Shown here: in pieces, positions 26,664-34,311 of the stretch
How positions within the stretch are numbered: position 1 is the stretch's first letter
Layout of the letters: every line of letters starts with the position of its first letter
Assembly: GCA_003153315.1 (NCBI GenBank)
Contig: PLYA01000076.1
Location: forward strand, 123,695 to 187,694
Reading direction: 5' to 3'
Length of the DNA: 64,000 bases
Source of the DNA: Bacteroidota bacterium
Lineage (GTDB): Bacteria > Bacteroidota > Bacteroidia > B-17B0 > Aurantibacillaceae
The notes under the pieces: model-generated
Told to the model about the DNA's origin: nothing
The model's input: only the letters and a program-made list of their open reading frames with translations
Databases searched by the model: none
Position numbers and translations under genes: made by a program

Positions 26664-27121
26664 AATTCGGTTTGAGCATATCAACTTAAAACTTCAACTG
26701 CGCAGTTCAATGCTTAAATGAAAGGTTATAGTTTTTATAACCGAATAAGAAGTGTTTAAACAGCTTGGTTTAATGTATAAATGAGATAATCCAATGCTTA
26801 AACACGTTAGTTTAGTAGTTACAAAGCAAGAAGTAGTGTTTAAACTCCTTAGTTCAATGCTCAAACTAAGGAATTCAGTGTTCAAACTATGGAGTTTAAT
26901 GCATAAACGCGGTAGTTTAGAGACTACTTAGCGCAAGTGGTGTTCAAATTCCTTAGTTCAATACTCAAACTAAGGAGTTTATTGTTCAAACTGCGGAGTT
27001 CAATGCATAAACGCGGTAGTTTAATGATTAATTAACGCAAGTAGTATTCAAACTCCGGAATTCAGTATTCAAATTCCGGAGTTTAGGACATAAACCAAGG
27101 AGTTTATACATTAAATTCTCC
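26664..27121. repeat. 21-bp tandem array B with a 104-bp higher-order unit
   Basis: Units such as 'agttcaatgctcaaactaagg' and 'agtttaatgcataaacgcggt' start at 26851, 26872, 26893 and 26914, a strict 21-bp step. Breaks ('gcgcaagtggtg', 'acgcaagtagta') then reset the pattern, giving three larger copies beginning at 26851, 26955 and 27059, exactly 104 bases apart. The array lies between nuoA and the HhH gene and accounts for most of the 618-base gap. The left part (26664-26850) is more degenerate. The 90 bases after 27121 show no clear feature. Confidence 0.9.
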
Positions 27122-27214
27122 GACCAAGAAATGCTATCTTCTTTATTAAAAGCCCCGCAGGGCAATGAGGGGGTGGTAAATAAATGGTTGGTTATTGTAA
27201 GGTAGTCTCGTTTA

Positions 27215-28117
27215 CTATTCAAAATCTAAGTAAAGCAATACTTTTTCTAATTGTTCTCTGCTAAAGCAACTGGAGTTTATAAGGTCGTTGGCAACAATCT
27301 TTTTGTTTCGCTTTAAAGCAAAAATGCATTTAGTGCCTTCATATTTTATATAGGGGTGGTGTACCATGGTTTTAAAGTCGACAGCATTTACTTTTAGTTT
27401 TTGTACAAGCGCTGGGTTAACCGTAAGGTTAGCTTTAATCATATCATAAAGGCTATCGGTAAAATACTTCACTTCTTTTATTTGCTCTATGTTATAAAAA
27501 CCGCCAAGCATGGTTCTGTATTTTATAATCATTCGGGCACGCCCAAAGCTTATACCTTTTAGTTGGTTCCATTGAACGCTATCAGCACTGTTTATTTCAA
27601 TGGTAATGTTTTGTTTCTCCTTTTTGGCAAATTTATTTTCCTTTTCTTGCTTCTTGAATTTAGTATCAAAAGTATTATTGTCTTTCACCACAATAAAAGG
27701 TTGTAGCTTTTCGAACAAACTTTCATCCAATCCGTATAGTTTTTTCAAATCAATCACTTTATTAAACTTACCGCCTTTGTTCCTATAATTGATTAATGTA
27801 TGTGCGGTCTTCCCCGAAAAGCCCAGCATCAAAGCTTGCTCGTAGTTTATAGTGTTAGGGTTAAAATAAAAGAGACTGTCTTTTGAATTAAGAGATGTTG
27901 TATTATAACTCTCGGGGCTTGCTTCTTTGTTTTGCTCAGCAAGTTTGGTCGCTATATCATCTAAGGCAATCACTAACACTTCCTTAGTTTGTGTTTTGTA
28001 GTGATAAACAATAAAGTATTTGACCACAAGAAGTAAAACAACTAAACTCGCAACAGCGATCATTCCATTGCGCTCTTGGCGGTTAAGTGCAAAGTATTTC
28101 GTAATGTGGTTAATCAC
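27215..28117 (-). CDS. Membrane-anchored ComEA-like helix-hairpin-helix protein
   Basis: 300 aa from a GTG at 28117, which gives 'INHITKYFALNRQERNG' before a transmembrane helix (~residues 20-40, 'VASLVVLLLVVKYFIVYH'). An upstream TTG would push 16 codons further into the permease gene. Two or three HhH DNA-binding repeats follow ('NTINYEQALMLGFSGKTAHT', 'INSADSVQWNQLKGISFGRA', 'LINSSCFSREQLEKVL'). Similar proteins in other bacteria bind DNA during uptake or at the envelope. It overlaps the permease gene by 8 bases and is the last gene of the folK operon. Confidence 0.75.
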   Translation of the reverse strand: MINHITKYFALNRQERNGMIAVASLVVLLLVVKYFIVYHYKTQTKEVLVIALDDIATKLAEQNKEASPESYNTTSLNSKDSLFYFNPNTINYEQALMLGFSGKTAHTLINYRNKGGKFNKVIDLKKLYGLDESLFEKLQPFIVVKDNNTFDTKFKKQEKENKFAKKEKQNITIEINSADSVQWNQLKGISFGRARMIIKYRTMLGGFYNIEQIKEVKYFTDSLYDMIKANLTVNPALVQKLKVNAVDFKTMVHHPYIKYEGTKCIFALKRNKKIVANDLINSSCFSREQLEKVLLYLDFE

Positions 28118-29516
28118 GTTTTTTCTTCCGTTGTATAAAATAATAAACCGGAATACCCAACGCAACTATAATGAGCCCCCTAACTGTATTATCGGGTTTA
28201 TTATAAACCAAATCTACACAAATTAAAGCAGTCAGTAAAATATAAACCAAAGGAATTACTGGATAACCCAAAGCTTTATATGGACGAGGTGTATCAGGTT
28301 CTTTTTTTCTCAATACAAAAACACCGGTTATGGTAACCATATAAAACAATAAGGATGCAAAGGTTGCATACTCTAATAAATCTCCGTAAGAACCACTTAA
28401 ACACAACAGACTAGCCCAAATACCTTGTATGGTTAAAGCATAACCTGGTACGTTGTGTTTATTGGTGTGTTCTGCTTTTTTAAAAAACAAACCATCTACT
28501 GACATAGCCTGAAATAATCTTGCACCTGCCATTATCAATCCATTGTTACAACCAAAAGTAGAAACGATAATAAGCCCTGCCATGGCATATACTGCGGTGT
28601 TTCCATTCATAATAGTTGCCATAGCAGCTGCACCTACCCTATCATGTGGGGCATTCTGAATATCATGTATGGGCAACAGACACAAGTATGCCACGTTAGC
28701 AAGAATATAAATTACAGTTACAATAAAGGTGCCCAACATTAAACCTCTTGGGATATTTTTATGCGGTTCTTTAATTTCGGCGGCAATAAAGGTTACGTTG
28801 TTCCATGCATCACTGCTAAACAACGAACCTATCATGGCAACGCCAACAGCTACCCATATAGCCCCCCCACTTAACATAGTAGTTACAGAATCTTTTACGG
28901 ATGAGCCCTTCCAGGCATCTGCAAAGTTCTCCGAAAAAATATTGTGGGTAAAGCCCGCATAAATACCAACTATAATTAATCCGAACAGAGCAATAAGTTT
29001 TGCCAGGGTAAACACACGCTGTATCATCTTTCCGTTACGTACCCCGCGCGAATTAATAAACGTTAGAAAAGCAATAGACACAATAGCCAGCAACTGCGCG
29101 TATGTTAATTTAAATGTTGAGATTTGTAACAATACATTATCCTCATTGAAAAACGGAATAAACACCCCCACATATTTTGCAAAGGCTACCGCAACAGCAG
29201 CAATTACACCCGTTTGAATCACTAAGAAGACAGTCCAGCCATATAAGAACGCTGTTAAACTACCAAAAGCCTTTTTGATATATACATACTGTCCTCCTGC
29301 TTTTGGCATCATGCCCGCCAGCTCACCATAGCTTAGTGCCGCAAATAAAGTAAGTACGCCTGTCAACAACCAGCATAGCAATAGCCATCCGCTGCCCCCA
29401 ACTGTTCGGGCCATTTCTGAGGATACAATAAATATCCCAGAACCAATCATAGAACCCGAAACAAGCAGGGTTGTATCTAATAAAGAAAGAGTGGGTTTGC
29501 TTTTTAATTCTGGCAT
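28110..29516 (-). CDS. APC-family amino acid permease
   Basis: 468 aa, about 12 transmembrane helices. The first helix has the APC substrate-binding turn 'GSMIGSGIFIVSSEMA'. 'GELAGMMPKAGGQYVYIKKA' is the conserved loop after TM2, and 'LFSSDAWNNVTFIAAEIKEP' is the TM6-region signature. It resembles LAT/serine-threonine-exchanger-like members, but substrate cannot be assigned. It starts one base after the tag stop, in the folK-dnk-tag operon. Confidence 0.88.
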   Translation of the reverse strand: MPELKSKPTLSLLDTTLLVSGSMIGSGIFIVSSEMARTVGGSGWLLLCWLLTGVLTLFAALSYGELAGMMPKAGGQYVYIKKAFGSLTAFLYGWTVFLVIQTGVIAAVAVAFAKYVGVFIPFFNEDNVLLQISTFKLTYAQLLAIVSIAFLTFINSRGVRNGKMIQRVFTLAKLIALFGLIIVGIYAGFTHNIFSENFADAWKGSSVKDSVTTMLSGGAIWVAVGVAMIGSLFSSDAWNNVTFIAAEIKEPHKNIPRGLMLGTFIVTVIYILANVAYLCLLPIHDIQNAPHDRVGAAAMATIMNGNTAVYAMAGLIIVSTFGCNNGLIMAGARLFQAMSVDGLFFKKAEHTNKHNVPGYALTIQGIWASLLCLSGSYGDLLEYATFASLLFYMVTITGVFVLRKKEPDTPRPYKALGYPVIPLVYILLTALICVDLVYNKPDNTVRGLIIVALGIPVYYFIQRKKKRD

Positions 29517-29517
29517 A

Positions 29518-30096
29518 TTATTGACAATGCTCGTAACGGTGGCAAGTTACCAAATGATCATTCACCATACCGGCGGCCTGCATATAAGCATAACATATAG
29601 TGGTTCCCACAAAAGTGAAACCAATTTTTTTAAGGGCTTTACTCATGGCATCGGATTCTTTACTGAAGGCAGGAATTTCTTTCATGTCTTTGCGTTTGTT
29701 TACAAGGGTCTTCCCCTTAGTAAATTGCCAGATGTATTCATTAAAAGAACCATGTTCTTTTTGTACCTGCAAAAAGAGTTGTGCGTTCTTTATAGTACCG
29801 CGTACTTTTAATTTATTACGAATGATACCTTCGTTTTGCAAAAGTTTTTCCACATCCATCTCCGTAAACTTAGCTACTTTGTTTGCATCGAAATTAGCAA
29901 AGGCTTTGCGGAAATGTTCTCTCCTGTGCAAAATGGTTTTCCAGCTTAATCCTGCCTGAAAAGTATCGAGCACTAAAAACTCGAAATGCTTTTTATCATC
30001 ATGTACAGGCATACCCCACTCTTTATCATGGTATGCTATCATCAGCTCATCACCCTTGGGCCAGCTACAAGTTTCGGATGCTTTTACTTTTTTCAT
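29518..30096 (-). CDS. tag: DNA-3-methyladenine glycosylase I
   Basis: 192 aa, family length. It removes 3-methyladenine from alkylated DNA. Zinc ligands match the family: Cys near the start ('ETCSWPKGDE'), His in 'IAYHDKEWG', and His/Cys in 'NDHLVTCHRYEHC'. 'FEFLVLDTFQAGLSWKTIL' is the conserved base-pocket segment. Its start overlaps the upstream kinase stop by 4 bases (ATGA type). Confidence 0.95.
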   Translation of the reverse strand: MKKVKASETCSWPKGDELMIAYHDKEWGMPVHDDKKHFEFLVLDTFQAGLSWKTILHRREHFRKAFANFDANKVAKFTEMDVEKLLQNEGIIRNKLKVRGTIKNAQLFLQVQKEHGSFNEYIWQFTKGKTLVNKRKDMKEIPAFSKESDAMSKALKKIGFTFVGTTICYAYMQAAGMVNDHLVTCHRYEHCQ

Positions 30097-30725
30097 ATGT
30101 TTATATTAATAGTTGTGTTTTTATTTGAGTGCTTTATCTTCAGGAAAGATACAATTTCATTAAAGATGTGGGTATAATTTTTTGCATCAATTGTTTTACA
30201 ATTTATATTCAATATAACATAGTCCTTCTCTTTAGAAAAGAACCCAGTATATGCTTTGTTTAATTTGGCAAGGTACTCTTTTTCTATGCTTTGCTCATAA
30301 GTCCTGCCGCGGGTTTTAATGTTGCACATAAGTACTTCGACTGATGTATGCAACACAACCACCAAATCGGGCTTCTTTATAGTAGTTGAAATTCTGCCGT
30401 ATAGTTTCCTGTAGGTTGCAAAATCTGCTTTGGTAAGATTGGCTTGTGCAAATAACAAACATTTATCTAAACTATAATCGCTTACAATAGTTTCTTTAGC
30501 AAACTTCTCTTGTATTTGATTAAGTTGCCTGCACCTGTCGGTTAAAAAAGAAAGCTCCAGAGCCAAAGCAGATTCTTTGGGATGCAAATAAAACAAAGGC
30601 AGCCAGGGGTTTTCATCAAACTCTTCTAATAAAGAATGTGCGCGCAAGTGTTTAACTAATTTCTTTACGAGTGTGGTTTTACCCACACCAATGTTTCCTT
30701 CTATGCAAATGAATTTATAAGACAT
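30093..30725 (-). CDS. Deoxynucleoside kinase
   Basis: 210 aa. P-loop 'CIEGNIGVGKTTLVKKL' at residues ~7-22 and a lid-like arginine segment 'IKTRGRTYEQSIEKEYL' near residue 150. It phosphorylates deoxyribonucleosides for salvage, as in the dGuo/dAdo kinase family. Its start lies inside folK (11-base overlap) and its end overlaps tag by 4 bases, so the three are translationally coupled. Exact nucleoside specificity is not readable. Confidence 0.88.
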   Translation of the reverse strand: MSYKFICIEGNIGVGKTTLVKKLVKHLRAHSLLEEFDENPWLPLFYLHPKESALALELSFLTDRCRQLNQIQEKFAKETIVSDYSLDKCLLFAQANLTKADFATYRKLYGRISTTIKKPDLVVVLHTSVEVLMCNIKTRGRTYEQSIEKEYLAKLNKAYTGFFSKEKDYVILNINCKTIDAKNYTHIFNEIVSFLKIKHSNKNTTININI

Positions 30726-31215
30726 GTTCCAGTTTCTTTATTTGTCCATTATCTGCACATATTGCTAATAATTGAGTAATACTTTTTTTAAGTAAAGGGT
30801 GAATATAATTGGAAGCTATTTCATTTAGGGGTTCTAAAACGAACCTACGCAAATGAAGTCTTGGATGTGGGATTTGAAGGGTTTGTTTTTCTATTATTTC
30901 ATTGTTGTAAAACAAAACATCAATATCTATTATCCTGTTTTGATACGTATTGTTTTGCTCCAATCTTTCTCTGCCCATTTGCTTTTCTATGTCTAATAAA
31001 ACAAGTATTAGTTCTTGGGGCTTTAGTTTTGTCTCTAACTTAATTACCTGATTATAAAAATCGGGCGCATCGTTCATCCCCCAGGCCTGAGATTGATAAA
31101 TAGAAGAATATAGTTTAATCTTACCCGCTTTTTGCTCTATATGCCTACAAGCCTCCTTAAAGGTTATAAAACAATTACCCAAATTACCGCCCAAACATAA
31201 ATATGCTTCGTTCAT
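30715..31215 (-). CDS. folK: 2-amino-4-hydroxy-6-hydroxymethyldihydropteridine pyrophosphokinase
   Basis: 166 aa, normal length. It transfers pyrophosphate from ATP to the pterin alcohol in folate synthesis. Signatures are 'YLCLGGNLGNCFITF', 'RIIDIDVLFYNNEII' (the metal-binding Asp-x-Asp) and 'HPRLHLRRFVLEPLNEIA'. First gene of a five-gene minus-strand operon, divergent from sppA across a 60-base gap with back-to-back promoters. Confidence 0.95.
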   Translation of the reverse strand: MNEAYLCLGGNLGNCFITFKEACRHIEQKAGKIKLYSSIYQSQAWGMNDAPDFYNQVIKLETKLKPQELILVLLDIEKQMGRERLEQNNTYQNRIIDIDVLFYNNEIIEKQTLQIPHPRLHLRRFVLEPLNEIASNYIHPLLKKSITQLLAICADNGQIKKLEHVL

Positions 31216-31228
31216 AACAATTCTCGCT

Positions 31229-31236
31229 CAAAAGTA
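31229..31236 (-). promoter_or_regulatory. -7 element for the folK operon
   Basis: TACTTTTG on the minus strand, 13 bases before the folK ATG. It is the mirror image of the element that serves sppA, 11 bases away. Confidence 0.5.
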
Positions 31237-31247
31237 GCAAGGTGTTT

Positions 31248-31255
31248 TACTTTTG
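31248..31255 (+). promoter_or_regulatory. -7 element for sppA
   Basis: TACTTTTG on the plus strand, 20 bases before the sppA ATG. With the minus-strand copy it forms an inverted repeat CAAAAGTA-N11-TACTTTTG. Confidence 0.5.
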
Positions 31256-31275
31256 CGTTAATAAATATAATAAAT

Positions 31276-33123
31276 ATGAAAAATTTCTTCTCCACATTCT
31301 TTGGGGCCATCGTAGGTGTAATAGTTGCCGGTATTTTGTGCACCATTATTTTCGCCACCATCATTGTATCAAGCTTTAAAGGTCAGTTCAGTTTCGGCAA
31401 GGACAAAAAATTCCATGTAAAAGCAAATTCTGTGCTAATGGTACATTTTAAACACCCTATAAAAGAACGCACCACAAACAACCCCCTGTCTGATTTAGGT
31501 TTGGGCGATATTGTAGGAGAAAAAAGCGGTTTAGGCTTAGATGACATTATGAAATCTATTAAAAAAGCAGAGGAAGATACCGCTATAAAAGGTATTTATC
31601 TGGATTTAAATGATGATATAGTTGCTTCATCTGCTACACTGGAAGAAGTAAGAAACAGTTTGCTTGGGTTTAAAGCAAGTAAAAAATTCATTTACGCATA
31701 TGCCGAAAACTATTCTCAAAAGAATTATTACCTGGCAAGTGTGGCAGATAAAGTTTATTTAAACCCCGAAGGCGAGTTTATGTTTAAGGGTTTGAGTGCA
31801 CAAATCATGTATTACAAAAACGCACTAGAGAAATTAGATATAGAAATGCATGTATATCGCCATGGTAAGTTTAAAAGTGCAGTTGAACCTTTTATGCTGG
31901 ATAAAATGAGTGCGGCTAACCGTATGCAATTAGAAACACTTTTGGGCAGCCTCTGGAAACACATGTTGGATGGCATCTCTAAACAACGCGGAGTACCTGT
32001 TGCCGAGCTTCAATCCATTGCCGATGAATTAAAAATCAACTTCCCTGCTGATGCGCAGCAATTAAAATTAGTGGATGAGCTTAAGTATAAAGATGAAGTA
32101 ACCGATGCTTTGAAACAAAAGCTTGGCATTAAAGAAAAAGACAAAATAAACTTTGTTCATTTGGGTGAGTACGCAAGTAATATAAAAAAGAAACATCATA
32201 AAAAAGGCGAAGATGAGGACGATGACGACGAAGAGGATGAAAAAGACAAAAAGCATGATAAGAAACCTAAACTGGCTGTAATATATGCCATTGGAGAAAT
32301 TAGCAGCGGAGAAGGCGACGGAGAAAAAATAGGTTCTGAAACCACTGCCAAAGCTATACGCGAGGCTCGTAAGGATACCACCATCAAAGCTATTGTATTA
32401 CGTGTAAACTCTCCGGGTGGCAGCGCTCTTGCCAGCGATGTGATCTGGCGCGAGGTTACGTTGGCTAAAAAAGTAAAACCCGTTATTGTTTCTATGGGCG
32501 ATGTGGCTGCATCGGGCGGGTATTATATTTCCTGCGCGGCCAACTATATATTTGCACAGCCTAATACCATTACGGGCTCTATAGGTGTATTTGGTTTAAT
32601 GCCTAATGCACAAAAACTATTCTCTGATAAATTAGGCATTCATATAGATACGGTAAATACCAACAAGCATAGCGATTTAGGAAGTTTATATAGGTCAGCA
32701 ACCGAAACAGAAGCTGCTTATATACAAAAGGGTGTAGAACAGGTATACAGCACCTTTACCAAACGTGTTGCTGAAGGACGTGGGATGACACAGGCAGATG
32801 TGGATAGTATTGGACAAGGACGTGTATGGAGCGGTGTAGATGCTTTAGGTATTAAATTAGTAGATGCTTTGGGTGGCATAAACGATGCCATTAAATATGC
32901 GGCTACAAAAGGTAATTTAAAAGAAGATGAATATGAGTTGCTGCAATTACCAAGACAAAAAGACCCGTTAAAAGAATTACTGCATGGTAAAAAAGACGAA
33001 GAGGAAATTAAAGTACTGCGACAACGTTTAGGTGTGTTTTACGATTACTTAGAATATGCTCAAACCATTATAAAAGCTAAAGGTGTGCAGGCAAGGCTTC
33101 CTTTTCAGATGGTGATTAATTAA
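31276..33123 (+). CDS. sppA: Signal peptide peptidase SppA, long (67K-type) form
   Basis: 615 aa with one N-terminal membrane anchor ('FFGAIVGVIVAGILCTIIFA'). It has tandem ClpP-like domains. The catalytic lysine is Lys200 in 'HGKFKSAVEPF' of the first domain; the serine is Ser413 in 'GDVAASGGYYISC' of the second, as in E. coli SppA. 'LRVNSPGGSALASD' is the oxyanion strand. Between the domains (~residues 303-331) lies a linker of Lys, Asp and Glu with a run of acidic residues that the family does not need. The protein cuts remnant signal peptides in the membrane. Confidence 0.95.
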   Translation: MKNFFSTFFGAIVGVIVAGILCTIIFATIIVSSFKGQFSFGKDKKFHVKANSVLMVHFKHPIKERTTNNPLSDLGLGDIVGEKSGLGLDDIMKSIKKAEEDTAIKGIYLDLNDDIVASSATLEEVRNSLLGFKASKKFIYAYAENYSQKNYYLASVADKVYLNPEGEFMFKGLSAQIMYYKNALEKLDIEMHVYRHGKFKSAVEPFMLDKMSAANRMQLETLLGSLWKHMLDGISKQRGVPVAELQSIADELKINFPADAQQLKLVDELKYKDEVTDALKQKLGIKEKDKINFVHLGEYASNIKKKHHKKGEDEDDDDEEDEKDKKHDKKPKLAVIYAIGEISSGEGDGEKIGSETTAKAIREARKDTTIKAIVLRVNSPGGSALASDVIWREVTLAKKVKPVIVSMGDVAASGGYYISCAANYIFAQPNTITGSIGVFGLMPNAQKLFSDKLGIHIDTVNTNKHSDLGSLYRSATETEAAYIQKGVEQVYSTFTKRVAEGRGMTQADVDSIGQGRVWSGVDALGIKLVDALGGINDAIKYAATKGNLKEDEYELLQLPRQKDPLKELLHGKKDEEEIKVLRQRLGVFYDYLEYAQTIIKAKGVQARLPFQMVIN

Positions 33124-33134
33124 GCGGAATAGTC

Positions 33135-34262
33135 TTAATAATTTACTACCTGCTCTTCTATATCAGCAGGCAACTCTCTAAAGTTATATTGTTGTCCACG
33201 AAGCTGAGGGGTGTAGCTTGCTTCTTTAATAGCGTCTTGTATAGTCTTATAGGTAAAGCGATGTGGTGCACCTGCAGCCGATACTACATTTTCTTCCAGC
33301 ATAATAGAGCCGAAATCGTTGGCGCCTGCTTGTAAACAAAGTTGGGCGGTTTCTTTACCCACGGTTAACCAAGATGCCTGTATGTTTTCGATATTAGGCA
33401 ACATAATACGACTAAGTGCAAGCATACGTATGTATTCTTCTGAACTCACATGGTTACGAATGTTCTTTAAGCGCTGCAAAAGAGTTCCTTCATCCTGAAA
33501 AGGCCATGGAATAAAAGCTAAAAAGCCTTTGGCATCTTTTGGTTTCTCGCTTTGCACTTCACGTAACCAAACCAAATGTTCAAAGCGTTCGTAAATGGTT
33601 TCTACATGTCCAAACATCATGGTGGCAGAAGTGGTTAAGTTTAGCTTATGCGCTGCACGCATCACATCTAACCACTCTCTACCGTTACACTTGCCTTTAG
33701 ATATTAATCTTCTTACTCTGTCATTTAATATCTCTGCTCCTGCCCCGGGTAAACTATCCAAACCAGCGTCTATTAAAGCTTTCAATACTTCAGTATGTGT
33801 GCTTTTCTCTAACTTAGTTATATGTGCAATCTCCGGCGGACCCAGTGAATGTAATTTCAATTGCGGATAAAGGCTCTTCAACTCCTTAAACAAATTCACA
33901 TAAAAACTTAAACCTAAATCAGGATGATGCCCGCCTTGTAATAATAGTTGGTCCCCGCCATAACGAAACAACTCATCTATCTTCTTCTTGTATTCTGGTA
34001 TAGTAGTAACATAACTCTCTGCATGACCCGGTATGCGGTAGAAATTGCAAAACTTACAATTGGCAATACATACATTGGTAGTATTGGCATTTCGGTCTAT
34101 CTGCCAGGTTACAATTTTATTGTCGCCTTTTTTTAGTTTACGTATTTCATTGGCCGTAAACATCAGGTCGGCAAGGGCAGCGTTCTCAAAAAGAAAAACA
34201 CCTTCTTCTATACTTAGAAACTCTAAGTTTAAAGCGCGCGTTAAAAGTTTATCTGTTTGCAT
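33135..34262 (-). CDS. mqnC: Cyclic dehypoxanthinyl futalosine synthase (radical SAM)
   Basis: 375 aa from the ATG at 34262; the TTG one codon upstream is less likely. 'NVCIANCKFCNFYR' is the CxxxCxxC cluster motif of the CofH/MqnC/MqnE group. 'QGGHHPDLGLSFY', 'SLPGAGAEILNDRVR' and 'FIPWPFQDEGT' point to MqnC rather than MqnE. It closes the cyclic futalosine intermediate on the alternative menaquinone route, feeding the menaquinone used by complex I and Act complex III. Other mqn genes are not in the window. It is divergent from the aminopeptidase gene. Confidence 0.88.
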   Translation of the reverse strand: MQTDKLLTRALNLEFLSIEEGVFLFENAALADLMFTANEIRKLKKGDNKIVTWQIDRNANTTNVCIANCKFCNFYRIPGHAESYVTTIPEYKKKIDELFRYGGDQLLLQGGHHPDLGLSFYVNLFKELKSLYPQLKLHSLGPPEIAHITKLEKSTHTEVLKALIDAGLDSLPGAGAEILNDRVRRLISKGKCNGREWLDVMRAAHKLNLTTSATMMFGHVETIYERFEHLVWLREVQSEKPKDAKGFLAFIPWPFQDEGTLLQRLKNIRNHVSSEEYIRMLALSRIMLPNIENIQASWLTVGKETAQLCLQAGANDFGSIMLEENVVSAAGAPHRFTYKTIQDAIKEASYTPQLRGQQYNFRELPADIEEQVVNY

Positions 34263-34281
34263 CAATAAGAGATATTTCAGT

Positions 34282-34289
34282 TACATTTA
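34282..34289 (+). promoter_or_regulatory. Candidate -7 element for the aminopeptidase gene
   Basis: TACATTTA on the plus strand, one base off the TAnnTTTG consensus, 22 bases before the ATG. Confidence 0.35.
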
Positions 34290-34295
34290 GCAGTT

Positions 34296-34303
34296 CAAAA
34301 TTA
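34296..34303 (-). promoter_or_regulatory. -7 element for mqnC
   Basis: TAATTTTG on the minus strand, 33 bases upstream of the mqnC ATG. Confidence 0.5.
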
Positions 34304-34311
34304 CGTATAAT

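Noticed and set aside
32068..32387. Minus-strand frames with a poly-Ser run
   Set aside because: They mirror the acidic linker codons of sppA (GAT/GAC/GAA/GAG read in reverse).
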